Part shown: piece by piece, positions 8,694-18,798 of the stretch
How the letters are laid out: every line of letters begins with the position of its first letter
Numbering within the stretch: the stretch's first letter is position 1
The notes under the pieces: generated by a model
What the model was told of the DNA's origin: nothing
The model's database searches: none
Seen by the model: the letters and a program-made list of their open reading frames with translations, nothing else
Assembly: GCF_001654495.1 (NCBI RefSeq)
Contig: NZ_CP015849.1
Span: forward strand, 1,812,501 to 1,876,500
DNA: 64,000 nucleotides
Reading direction: 5' to 3'
From: Streptomyces sp. SAT1
GTDB taxonomy: Bacteria; Actinomycetota; Actinomycetes; Streptomycetales; Streptomycetaceae
Made by a program: the position numbers and the translations under genes

Positions 8694-9968
8694 CTAGCCG
8701 ACGGCCGTCTTCAGCGGCCGCGCCGGGTCCGCCAGCAGCTCGGGGTCCATCGGCGCGCCCCCCTCGATCAGCCGTCTGCCCTGGGCGAGATCCCGCGGCC
8801 GGCCGACCGCCAACAGGGCGACCAGCCGCCCCTGGCGCAGCCAGCAGACCGTCCACGCCGGACCGGACGGCTCGCCGCGCCAGACCATGGCGTCGGCCGC
8901 GGTGTGGTGCCCGGCGTACTGCACGAACCGGCCGAACTGCTCGGACCAGAAGTACGGCACCGGGTCGTAGGCCGCGGGGGTCAGGCCGATCACGTCGGCG
9001 GCGACGGTGCGCGGCCCCTGGAGCGCGTTGTCCCAGTGGTGGACCAGCAGGCGTTCGCCGTAGCGGCGCGAGGGGAAGGAGGCGCAGTCGCCGACCGCGT
9101 ACACGTCCGGGGCGCTGGTGCGCAGATGGTCGTCGGCGAGCACCTCGCCCCACTCGCCCAGGGCGATGCCGGAACCGGCCAGCCAGGCGGTGGCGGGGCG
9201 GGCGCCGATGCCGACGACCACGGCACCGGCGGGCAGCCGCTCGCCGTCGTCGAGGACGACCGCTCCGGGCTCGACGGCCGCCACGCGCGCGTGGGTGCGC
9301 AGCACGGCGCCGCTGTCGGCGTACCAGGCGGTCATGGGCGCGGCCACCTCGGCGGGCAGGACGCCCGCCAGCGGCCGGCCGGCGGCCTCCACGACCGTCA
9401 CGGCGCAGCCCGCCTCGCGCGCGGCGGTGGCGAACTCGGCGCCGATCCAGCCCGCGCCGACCACCACGACGTCGTGCTGTCCGGCGAGGACCGGGCGCAG
9501 CCGTTCGGCGTCGTCCAGGGTGCGCAACAGGTGCACACCGGCAACGTCCTCGGTGCCGGGCAGCCGCACCGGTTCGGCGCCGGTGGCCAGGACGAGCACG
9601 TCGTACGGGACGGGCCCCGCGGAGGTGTCGAGCACATGGGCGTCGGTGTGTACGGCCAGGGCCTCGCAGCCCAGGCGCAGCTCGACGCCGAGGGCCTCGA
9701 AGTCGACGTCGAAGGCGGAGCCCTCCGCCTTGCCGAGCAGGACGGCCTTGGACAGCGGCGGCCGGTCGTAGGGCTGGTGGGGTTCGGCGCCGATCAGGGT
9801 GACCGTGCCGGTGAAGCCCTGTTCGCGCAGGGCGACCGCGGTCTGCACGCCGGCCATGCCCGCGCCGACGACGACCACGCGCCGCGGCTGCGGCGCGCCC
9901 TGCCGGGCCCGCCCGTGCTCCTGCTCCCGCGCCTGCGCCTGTCCCGGTTCCGGTGTCTGCTCGCTCAC
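8694..9968 (-). CDS. FAD-dependent NAD(P)H:ferredoxin reductase-like oxidoreductase
   Basis: Predicted reductase of 424 aa with two dinucleotide folds: FAD motif VVVVGAGMAGVQTA after a charged N-terminal extension, and NAD(P)H motif VVVVGAGWIGAEFATAA near residue 165. DVYAVGDCASFP near residue 290 is the second FAD contact. The layout matches rubredoxin/ferredoxin reductases and the nitrite-reductase large-subunit N-terminus. GTG 9968 is preferred over TTG 9992 because a TATGGT hexamer sits 6 nt upstream. The redox partner is not encoded nearby. Confidence 0.85.
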   Translation of the reverse strand: MSEQTPEPGQAQAREQEHGRARQGAPQPRRVVVVGAGMAGVQTAVALREQGFTGTVTLIGAEPHQPYDRPPLSKAVLLGKAEGSAFDVDFEALGVELRLGCEALAVHTDAHVLDTSAGPVPYDVLVLATGAEPVRLPGTEDVAGVHLLRTLDDAERLRPVLAGQHDVVVVGAGWIGAEFATAAREAGCAVTVVEAAGRPLAGVLPAEVAAPMTAWYADSGAVLRTHARVAAVEPGAVVLDDGERLPAGAVVVGIGARPATAWLAGSGIALGEWGEVLADDHLRTSAPDVYAVGDCASFPSRRYGERLLVHHWDNALQGPRTVAADVIGLTPAAYDPVPYFWSEQFGRFVQYAGHHTAADAMVWRGEPSGPAWTVCWLRQGRLVALLAVGRPRDLAQGRRLIEGGAPMDPELLADPARPLKTAVG

Positions 9969-9974
9969 CCGATC

Positions 9975-9980
9975 ACCATA
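9975..9980 (-). promoter_or_regulatory. Leaderless -10 element of the FAD reductase gene
   Basis: TATGGT on the minus strand lies 6 nt before the GTG start, the spacing expected when transcription begins at the start codon. No convincing -35 is seen. Confidence 0.4.
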
Positions 9981-10010
9981 GTCACCTGACAAGGCGTCAG
10001 GCAGGGGGCC

Positions 10011-10073
10011 GGTCCGGGCGCGGGTACCGGTCCGGTCCGGGCGCGGGTACCGGTCCGGTCCGGGCCCCGGTCC
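10011..10073. repeat. 23-bp tandem repeat, about 2.7 copies
   Basis: Two identical 23-bp units (10011-10033 and 10034-10056), each containing a GGTACC core, are followed by a 17-bp partial copy. They lie between the FAD reductase promoter and the TPP riboswitch. Confidence 0.85.
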
Positions 10074-10148
10074 GCGGGGAGGCGGCGCACCGGAGGCTCC
10101 CTTACAGAGGCGCTGCTCGTGGGGCTAGGCTGGCGACCGTACAAGCAC

Positions 10149-10238
10149 TCGCGGGAGCCCGGACGCACCGGGCTGAGAGGGAGGCTGGCGGCCTCCGACC
10201 GTACGAACCTGATCCGGGTCATGCCGGCGAAGGGAGGG
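10149..10238 (+). ncRNA. TPP riboswitch (THI element)
   Basis: The leader of thiO has the conserved TPP aptamer elements in order: GGAGCCCGG and its pairing arm, CTGAGAGGGAGGC near 10173, and ACCTGATCCGGGTCATGCCG at 10207-10226, followed by CGAAGGGAG. The last purine-rich stretch merges with the ribosome site 12 nt before the thiO start. Thiamine pyrophosphate binding would sequester this site and lower thiOSG translation, as in known actinobacterial thi operons. Confidence 0.95.
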
Positions 10239-10249
10239 GCTGGACGCCC

Positions 10250-11409
10250 ATGTCGTCGCCACGTACGTCAGACGTCCTCGTCGTCGGGGGCGGAATCATC
10301 GGGCTCGTGACCGCCTGGCGGGCGGCCCTGCGCGGGCTGTCCACGGCCGTGGTGGACCCCGAGCCGGGCGGCGGGGCCGCGCAGGTGGCGGCCGGGATGC
10401 TGGCCGCCGTCACGGAGCTGCACTACGGCGAGGAGACGCTGCTCGGCCTGAACCTGGCCTCGGCCCGCCGCTATCCGGACTTCGCGGCCGAGCTGACCGA
10501 GGCCACCGGGCACGACCTCGGCTACCGCCGCTGCGGCACGCTCGCCGTCGCGCTGGACACCGACGACCGCGCCCACCTGCGGGACCTGCACGCCCTGCAA
10601 CTGCGCTGCGGGCTGGAGGCGGAGTGGCTGTCCGGGCGGGACTGCCGCCGTCTGGAGCCGATGCTCGCGCCGGGTGTGCGCGGCGGTCTGCGGGTGGACG
10701 GCGACCACCAGATCGACCCGCGCCGTCTGTCCGCCGCCCTGGTGGCCGCCTGCGAGCGCGCCGGGGTGGTCTTCCACCGCGACCGGGCCGAGCGGCTCAC
10801 CCTCGCCCGGGGCCGGGCCGCGGGGTGCGTCCTGCGCGACGGCACGGCGCTCGGCGCCGAGCAGGTGGTGCTGGCCGCCGGCAGCCTCAGCGGACGCCTG
10901 GCGGGGGTCCCGGACGAGGTGCTGCCGCCGGTGCGCCCGGTCAAGGGGCAGGTGCTGCGGCTGACCGTGCCGAAGCGGTACGCGCCGTTCCTGAGCCGCA
11001 CCGTGCGCGCCGTGGTGCGCGGCGGCCACGTCTACCTGGTGCCGCGCCTGAACGGCGAGCTGGTCGTCGGCGCCACCAGCGAGGAGCTGGGCTGGGACAC
11101 GACGGTGACCGCGGGCGGCGTCTACGAGCTGCTGCGCGACGCGCACGAGCTGGTGCCCGGGATCACCGAGCTGCCGCTGACCGAGACCCGCGCCGGACTG
11201 CGCCCCGGTTCCCCGGACAACGCGCCGCTGCTCGGCCCGACCGGTCTGGACGGGCTGCTGCTGGCCACCGGGCACCACCGCAACGGCGTGCTGCTCACCC
11301 CGGTCACCGGCGACGTCATGGCGCACGCCCTGACCACCGGCGCGCTGCCGGACGAGGCCCGTCCCTTCACCCCGCGGCGGTTCGCCGCCGCCCGCACGGA
11401 GCAGCCCGT

Positions 11410-11413
<4 letters not shown>
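10250..11413 (+). CDS. thiO: Glycine oxidase ThiO
   Basis: FAD enzyme that oxidises glycine to the imine used for the thiazole ring. The 387-aa protein has the N-terminal FAD motif LVVGGGIIGLVTAWRAA, the DAO-family strand VRPVKGQVLRL near residue 240, YLVPRLNGELVVGATSEE, and the C-terminal LLATGHHRNGVLL. ATG 10250 follows a GGGAGGGG site at the 3' edge of the TPP riboswitch. It is the first gene of thiOSG; its stop overlaps the thiS start (ATGA), implying translational coupling. Confidence 0.95.
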
Positions 11414-12445
<1,032 letters not shown>

Positions 12446-12543
12446 GTCCCGTCACAGGCCCCGCGCGCGTGGGAAGCGTCACAGCTCGGTCGCAGTCCCG
12501 GCGCCGGGGCCCGCGGGGCGGTGAGGGTGTCGGTGGCGGCTCG

Positions 12544-12549
12544 TAGACT
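12544..12549 (+). promoter_or_regulatory. Leaderless -10 element of the PASTA kinase gene
   Basis: TAGACT, a good match to the TANNNT consensus, lies 7 nt before the GTG start. No ribosome site is present, consistent with a leaderless transcript. Confidence 0.5.
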
Positions 12550-12556
12550 CACGTGC

Positions 12557-14506
12557 GTGGATACGACCCTTCAGGACCCTCTCGTCGGGCAGGTGCTCGA
12601 CGGCCGGTATCGCGTCGACGCGCGGATCGCCGTCGGCGGGATGGCCACGGTCTACCGGGCCCTGGACACCCGTCTGGACCGCGTGCTCGCGCTCAAGGTG
12701 ATGCACCCGGCGCTCGCGGTCGACGGTTCCTTCGTGGAGCGGTTCATCCGGGAGGCCAAGTCGGTGGCCCGCCTGGACCACCCGAACGTGGTGCAGGTCT
12801 TCGACCAGGGCACCGACGGGTCGTACGTCTACCTGGCCATGGAGTACGTCGCCGGGTGCACGCTGCGCGACGTGCTGCGCGAGCGCGGGGCGCTCCAGCC
12901 GCGGGCCGCGCTGGACATCCTGGAGCCGGTGCTCGCGGCGCTCGGCGCGGCGCACCGCGCCGGGTTCGTGCACCGCGACATGAAGCCGGAGAACGTGCTG
13001 ATAGGGGACGACGGCCGGGTCAAGGTCGCCGACTTCGGGCTGGTCCGCGCGGTGGACTCGGTCACCAGCACCACCGGTGCCGTCCTGGGCACCGTCTCCT
13101 ACCTGGCCCCCGAGCAGATAGAGCAGGGCACGGCCGATCCCCGCGTCGACGTGTACGCGTGCGGTGTGGTGCTCTACGAGATGCTGACCGGCGGCAAGCC
13201 CCACCAGGGCGACAGCCCGGCCCAGGTGCTGTACCAGCATCTGCACGAGGACGTGCCGGCCCCGTCCGCAGCGGTGCCCGGCCTGCCGTACGCGCTGGAC
13301 GAGCTGGTCGCCGCGGCCACCGCGCGCACCGCCGGGGTCCGGCCGCACGACGCGGTGGCGCTGCTGGCGCGGGTCCGCGAGGCCCGCGCCGCGCTCTCCG
13401 CGCAGCAGCTCGACGCCCTGCCGCCGCAGGCCCGCACGGCGGAGCACGACAACGGCGAGGACCGTACGAGCGTGATCCCGCGCGCGCTGACGGTGCCGCG
13501 TCCGCTGCCGGTGAACGAGGACACGCCGGACCCGGCCGGTGCGGGCGGCGGGGACCCACTGCACCGCACCAGCCGCTTCGAGGCGTCCGCGGCCCTGGCG
13601 CCCCGGCGGTCCGTCCGGCGGCCGAAGCGGATGGTGCTGACCGTGGTCGCCGCCGTCCTGCTGCTCCTCGGTGTCGGCGGCGGCGTCTGGTACATCAACT
13701 CCGGCCAGTTCACGAAGGTGCCGCCGCTGCTGGCGAAGACCGAGGCACAGGCCAGGAAGCGGCTCGACGCGGCCGGTCTGGACGTCAAGGACGTCAAGCA
13801 CGCCTACAGCGACACCGTGAAGCGCGGCACCGTCATCAGCACCGACCCGGCGGCGGGCGCCCGGATCCGCAGCAACGACGCGGTGACGCTCACCGTCTCC
13901 GACGGCCCGGAGACCGTGAAGGTGCCGGATCTGAAGGGCCGCACGCTGGACGCGGCCCAGCGCCTGCTGAAGAAGGCCGGTCTGGAGCCGGGCATGGTGC
14001 GCCGCGCGTTCAGCGAGGACGTCGCGAAGGGCTCGGTGACCGGCACGGACCCCGCCTCGGGCACCGAGCGGCACGCGGGCTCGGCGATCGCGCTCACCGT
14101 CAGCAAGGGCAGCCCGGTCGACGTGCCGGACGTCGCGGGAGACGACCTGGACCAGGCGAGGTCCGAGCTGGAGGAGGCGGGCCTGAAGGTGACGGTCGCC
14201 TCCGAGCAGGTCAACTCCGAGCACGACAAGGGGCAGGTCGCCCGGCAGAGCCCGGCGGCCGGCGGCCAGGCGGCCGAGGGCGACACGGTCACGCTGACCC
14301 TGTCCAAGGGCCCGGAGATGATCGAGGTCCCGGATGTGACGGGCGACAGCGTCGACGATGCGCACAAGGCGCTGGAGGACGCCGGTTTCAAGGTCTCCGA
14401 GGACCGCGGGCTGCTCGGCCTGTTCGGCGACACCGTCAAGAAGCAGTCGGTGGCGGGCGGCGGGCAGGCGCCGAAGGGCTCGACGATAAAGATCACCATC
14501 AGGTGA
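12557..14506 (+). CDS. Membrane Ser/Thr protein kinase with four PASTA domains
   Basis: PknB-type receptor kinase of 649 aa. The cytoplasmic kinase domain (about residues 16-275) is intact: glycine loop IAVGGMATVY, Lys47, HRD at 139-141, DFG at 159-161, and an activation loop with several Thr/Ser residues (SVTSTTG). A juxtamembrane stretch rich in Pro and acidic residues leads to one transmembrane helix (about 359-380) and four extracellular PASTA repeats (about 385-649), which in relatives sense peptidoglycan or lipid II. GTG 12557 is chosen over an upstream ATG because it gives the family N-terminus. The orthologous position in mycobacteria holds PknL, which lacks PASTA domains. Confidence 0.93.
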   Translation: MDTTLQDPLVGQVLDGRYRVDARIAVGGMATVYRALDTRLDRVLALKVMHPALAVDGSFVERFIREAKSVARLDHPNVVQVFDQGTDGSYVYLAMEYVAGCTLRDVLRERGALQPRAALDILEPVLAALGAAHRAGFVHRDMKPENVLIGDDGRVKVADFGLVRAVDSVTSTTGAVLGTVSYLAPEQIEQGTADPRVDVYACGVVLYEMLTGGKPHQGDSPAQVLYQHLHEDVPAPSAAVPGLPYALDELVAAATARTAGVRPHDAVALLARVREARAALSAQQLDALPPQARTAEHDNGEDRTSVIPRALTVPRPLPVNEDTPDPAGAGGGDPLHRTSRFEASAALAPRRSVRRPKRMVLTVVAAVLLLLGVGGGVWYINSGQFTKVPPLLAKTEAQARKRLDAAGLDVKDVKHAYSDTVKRGTVISTDPAAGARIRSNDAVTLTVSDGPETVKVPDLKGRTLDAAQRLLKKAGLEPGMVRRAFSEDVAKGSVTGTDPASGTERHAGSAIALTVSKGSPVDVPDVAGDDLDQARSELEEAGLKVTVASEQVNSEHDKGQVARQSPAAGGQAAEGDTVTLTLSKGPEMIEVPDVTGDSVDDAHKALEDAGFKVSEDRGLLGLFGDTVKKQSVAGGGQAPKGSTIKITIR

Positions 14507-14608
14507 TCCCGCCGGGGTACCCGCAGGGCACGGCAGGAGCGGGCGGAGGAGACGGGGATCACCACGGCCGGCGTCCGGTGGCCCCGGCCCGCATGACACC
14601 CTGAACAG

Positions 14609-15532
14609 GTGAGCAGCCAGCAGTCCCCCGCCCCCTCCCCGTCCGCCGCGGCCCCGGTCCCGGCCCTGTCCGGCGCCGCGCGCAATCCGGTCGGCGGTCA
14701 TGTCCCCGTGGCCGGCGGGCTGCACTCCGTGGGACTGTCCTACGCCCGTGAGCTGGGGGCCGAGACCGTGCAGGTCTTCGTCGCCAATCCGCGCGGCTGG
14801 GCCACGCCCACCGGCGACCCGCGCCAGGACGAGGCGTTCCGCGCGGCCTGCGCCGAGCAGTCGGTCCCGGCCTATGTGCACGCCCCGTATCTGATCAACT
14901 TCGGCTCGCACACCGAGGCCACCGTGGAGCGCTCCGTCACCTCGCTGCGGCACTCGCTGCGGCGCGCCCGGCAGATCGGCGCGCTCGGCGTCGTCGTGCA
15001 CACCGGCAGCGCGACCGGCGGCCGGGACCGGGCGGTGGCGCTGAAGCAGGTACGGGAGCACATGCTGCCGCTGCTGGACGAGCTGACCCACGACGACGAC
15101 CCGTGTCTGCTCCTGGAGTCGACCGCCGGACAGGGCGCGTCGCTGTGCTCGCGCACCTGGGACTTCGGGCCGTACTTCGAGGCGCTGGACGCCCATCCGA
15201 TGCTGGGCGTCTGCCTGGACACCTGCCACATCTTCGCCGCGGGCCACGACCTGACCGGCCCGGACGGCATGCGCCAGACCCTGGACCTGCTGGTGGACAC
15301 GGTCGGCGAGGGCCGGCTGAAACTGATCCACGCCAACGACTCCAAGGACGTGGTGGGAGCCCACAAGGACCGGCACGAGAACATCGGCTCCGGCCATATC
15401 GGCGAGGACCCCTTCCGGGCCCTGATGGCGCATCCCGCCACCGCGGGTGTGCCGCTGGTGATCGAGACGCCCGGCGGCAAGGAGGGGCACGCGGCGGACG
15501 TGGCCCGGCTGAAGCGGCTCAGGGACGGCTGA
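14609..15532 (+). CDS. nfo: Deoxyribonuclease IV (AP endonuclease, Nfo family)
   Basis: Zinc-dependent AP endonuclease for base excision repair. The 307-aa TIM barrel has the metal-binding landmarks VHAPYLINF, VVHTGSATG, LLLESTAGQG, GVCLDTCHIFAAGHD, LIHANDSKDVVGAHKDRHENIGSGHIG and VIETPGG, so all Zn ligands appear present. An Ala/Pro/Ser-rich N-terminal extension of about 25 residues precedes the domain. The GTG start has no obvious ribosome site. A 19-bp tandem duplication covers its stop codon. Confidence 0.93.
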   Translation: MSSQQSPAPSPSAAAPVPALSGAARNPVGGHVPVAGGLHSVGLSYARELGAETVQVFVANPRGWATPTGDPRQDEAFRAACAEQSVPAYVHAPYLINFGSHTEATVERSVTSLRHSLRRARQIGALGVVVHTGSATGGRDRAVALKQVREHMLPLLDELTHDDDPCLLLESTAGQGASLCSRTWDFGPYFEALDAHPMLGVCLDTCHIFAAGHDLTGPDGMRQTLDLLVDTVGEGRLKLIHANDSKDVVGAHKDRHENIGSGHIGEDPFRALMAHPATAGVPLVIETPGGKEGHAADVARLKRLRDG

Positions 15533-15556
15533 GCCGGTCAGGGACGGCTGAGCCGG
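15519..15556. repeat. Exact 19-bp tandem duplication across the nfo stop codon
   Basis: Units 15519-15537 and 15538-15556 are identical. The first contains the last codons and TGA of nfo; the second lies in the spacer before the convergent oxidoreductase gene. Confidence 0.9.
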
Positions 15557-15560
15557 AGCC

Positions 15561-16217
15561 TCACAGCCCGGGGCCGTCCCCGGGCTCCTCCTGGTAGGAG
15601 TAGCGCTGCTCCTGCCAGGGGTCGCCGATGTTGTGGTAGCCGCGCTCCTCCCAGAAGCCCCGGCGGTCGGCGGTCATGTACTCCACCCCGCGGACCCATT
15701 TGGGGCCCTTCCAGGCGTACAGGTGGGGGACGACCAGGCGCAGCGGGAAGCCGTGCTCGGCGGTGAGCAGTTCGCCGTCCTTGTGGGTGGCGAAGAGGGT
15801 CCGGTCCGCGGCGAAGTCCGTCAGGCGCAGGTTGGAGCTGAAGCCGTACTCGGCCCAGACCATGACATGGGTGACGTCGGGCGCGGGCGGGGCGATGTCC
15901 AGGACCGTGCGCGCGGGGATGCCGCCCCACTCGGCGCCGAGCATGCTGAACTTGGTGACGCAGTGCAGGTCGGCGACCACGGTGGTGTACGGCAGCGCCG
16001 TGAACTCCTCATGGGTCCAGCAGTGCTTCTCGCCGTCGGCGGTGGCGCCGAAGACCCTGAATTCCCAGCGCTCGGGCCGGAACCTGGGCACCGGACCGTA
16101 GTGGGTGACCGGCCAGCCCCGTTGGAGCCGCTGGCCCGGCGGAAGCTCCGGCTGTGCCGCTGCTCCCTGCGCTGCTCCCGACGCCTCCCCGGACGCGCGT
16201 TCCACCGGCTGACCCAT
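15561..16217 (-). CDS. Sulfite oxidase-like molybdopterin oxidoreductase
   Basis: 218-aa protein of the oxidoreductase molybdopterin-binding family (MsrP/YedY and sulfite oxidase fold) reduced to the cofactor domain. The key sequence VVADLHCVTKFS, near residue 100, contains the Cys expected to ligate molybdenum; TDFAADRTLFAT and GFPLRLVVPHLYAWKGPKWV are family strands, the latter lining the cofactor site. There is no Tat signal or transmembrane segment, so it is probably cytoplasmic, unlike MsrP. ATG 16217 is preferred over 16277 because the upstream part is non-conserved. Substrate unknown. Confidence 0.85.
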   Translation of the reverse strand: MGQPVERASGEASGAAQGAAAQPELPPGQRLQRGWPVTHYGPVPRFRPERWEFRVFGATADGEKHCWTHEEFTALPYTTVVADLHCVTKFSMLGAEWGGIPARTVLDIAPPAPDVTHVMVWAEYGFSSNLRLTDFAADRTLFATHKDGELLTAEHGFPLRLVVPHLYAWKGPKWVRGVEYMTADRRGFWEERGYHNIGDPWQEQRYSYQEEPGDGPGL

Positions 16218-16284
16218 GCCTCCATCCTGACAGACGGGGCGGGGTGCGCGGGACCAGCCCTGGACCAATTCGGGCAACTCATAC

Positions 16285-16298
16285 TAAGTGTGCACTTA
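16285..16298. promoter_or_regulatory. Inverted repeat upstream of bfr
   Basis: TAAGTG and CACTTA arms separated by 2 nt lie about 83 bp before the bfr start. It does not match the DmdR iron-box consensus. It could be an operator for bfr or for the divergent oxidoreductase gene. Confidence 0.4.
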
Positions 16299-16380
16299 CT
16301 GGACTGACGTGGAGGCCGATGGAATCATGCGGCGCTATCGGCCCGTGACGGCCCGTACCAGCACAGAAGGAGTGCACCGC

Positions 16381-16899
16381 ATGCAAGGCGACCCCGAGGT
16401 CATCGAACTGCTCAACGAGCAGCTCACCGCCGAGCTGACCGCGATCAACCAGTACTTCCTGCACGCCAAGCTCCAGGATCACAAGGGGTGGTCGAAGCTC
16501 GCCGAGTACACCCGGGCCGAGTCCTTCGACGAGATGCGGCACGCGGAGATCCTCACCGACCGCATCCTGCTGCTGGACGGCCTGCCGAACTACCAGCGGC
16601 TCTTCCATGTGTCGGTCGGGCAGACGGTGACCGAGATGTTCCGGGCCGACCGGCAGATCGAGGTCGAGGCCATCGACCGGCTGCGCCGGGGCGTGGACGT
16701 CATGCGCGACAAGGGCGACATCACGTCGGCCAATGTCTTCGAGGCGATCCTCGCCGACGAGGAGCACCACATCGACTACCTGGACACCCAGCTGGAGCTG
16801 GTCGACAAGCTGGGCGAGGCGCTGTACCTCTCGACCGTGATCGAGCAGAGCCAGCCGGACTCCTCGGGCCCCGGCACCAGCGGGTTCTCCACCCACTGA
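16381..16899 (+). CDS. bfr: Bacterioferritin
   Basis: 24-mer iron-storage ferritin with intersubunit haem. The 172-aa four-helix protein keeps all ferroxidase ligands: Glu18, Glu51, His54, Glu94, Glu127 and His130, plus the haem ligand Met52 in ESFDEMRHAEILT. Length is slightly above the usual 158-160 because of a Ser/Gly-rich tail. AAGGAG 10 nt upstream fixes ATG 16381. The adjacent opposite-strand gene encodes its reductase partner Bfd. Confidence 0.97.
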   Translation: MQGDPEVIELLNEQLTAELTAINQYFLHAKLQDHKGWSKLAEYTRAESFDEMRHAEILTDRILLLDGLPNYQRLFHVSVGQTVTEMFRADRQIEVEAIDRLRRGVDVMRDKGDITSANVFEAILADEEHHIDYLDTQLELVDKLGEALYLSTVIEQSQPDSSGPGTSGFSTH

Positions 16900-16925
16900 G
16901 GCGCCCGGCCCCGGCCGGACGGACC

Positions 16926-17189
16926 CTACGCGGCGTCGCCCAGTTCCCTGCGGGCGGCGCCCGCGTCGTCCTCGGCGGTGAGCCGCGCGAACGCCGGGGC
17001 GCGCCGCTCGATCAGCTCGCGCCGCGGACACGCGCCCCGGCCGAGCAGGGCCTGGATGCGGCGGACGCAGCCGCCGCAGTCGGTGCCCGCCTTGCAGGCC
17101 GAGGCGATCTGGCGGGGGGTGCAGGCACCGCTCTCCGCGTGCTGCTGGACCTGCTGCTCGGTGATGCCGAAGCAACTGCAGACGTACAC
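16926..17189 (-). CDS. bfd: Bacterioferritin-associated ferredoxin
   Basis: [2Fe-2S] protein that reduces the Bfr haem to release iron. The 87-aa sequence has the Bfd cysteine pattern Cys4, Cys6, Cys38 and Cys41 (VCSC ... TDCGGC); a poorly conserved C-terminal tail follows. The GTG start has GGTGAG upstream. It converges with bfr; an iron box lies 54 nt upstream of its start, so it should be induced by iron starvation. Confidence 0.93.
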   Translation of the reverse strand: MYVCSCFGITEQQVQQHAESGACTPRQIASACKAGTDCGGCVRRIQALLGRGACPRRELIERRAPAFARLTAEDDAGAARRELGDAA

Positions 17190-17242
17190 GCGCGGCTCAC
17201 CTCCCGCCGGGATCGATCAGTGGTGCCGCCCCGACTTCTCGG

Positions 17243-17261
17243 TGAGGCAAACCTAACCTTA
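17243..17261 (-). promoter_or_regulatory. Iron box (DmdR/IdeR-type operator) of bfd
   Basis: The 19-bp minus-strand sequence TAAGGTTAGGTTTGCCTCA matches the actinobacterial iron-box consensus (TTAGGTTAGGCTAACCTAA) at 14 of 19 positions, with an almost intact left half. Position in the bfd promoter region fits repression by Fe-DmdR. Confidence 0.75.
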
Positions 17262-17290
17262 CCCGTCGTACCGGACGCGAGAAAGAGAGG

Positions 17291-17320
17291 GGGGCGCGGA
17301 CCGTGTGTGATCCGCGCCCC
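17291..17320 (-). terminator. aroH terminator hairpin
   Basis: A perfect 10-bp GC stem with a 10-nt loop lies 29 bp beyond the DAHP synthase stop codon. It separates aroH from bfd. Confidence 0.75.
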
Positions 17321-17348
17321 ACTCACCGGCCGGTGTCCGGCGGACGGC

Positions 17349-18719
<1,371 letters not shown>

Positions 18720-18798
18720 TCACTGAGCGGGTCCCTTCATCTGCTCATCAAGTGAGACGGACACCGCTTGTTTGCGGACACTTCCACAACCGCCCCCG

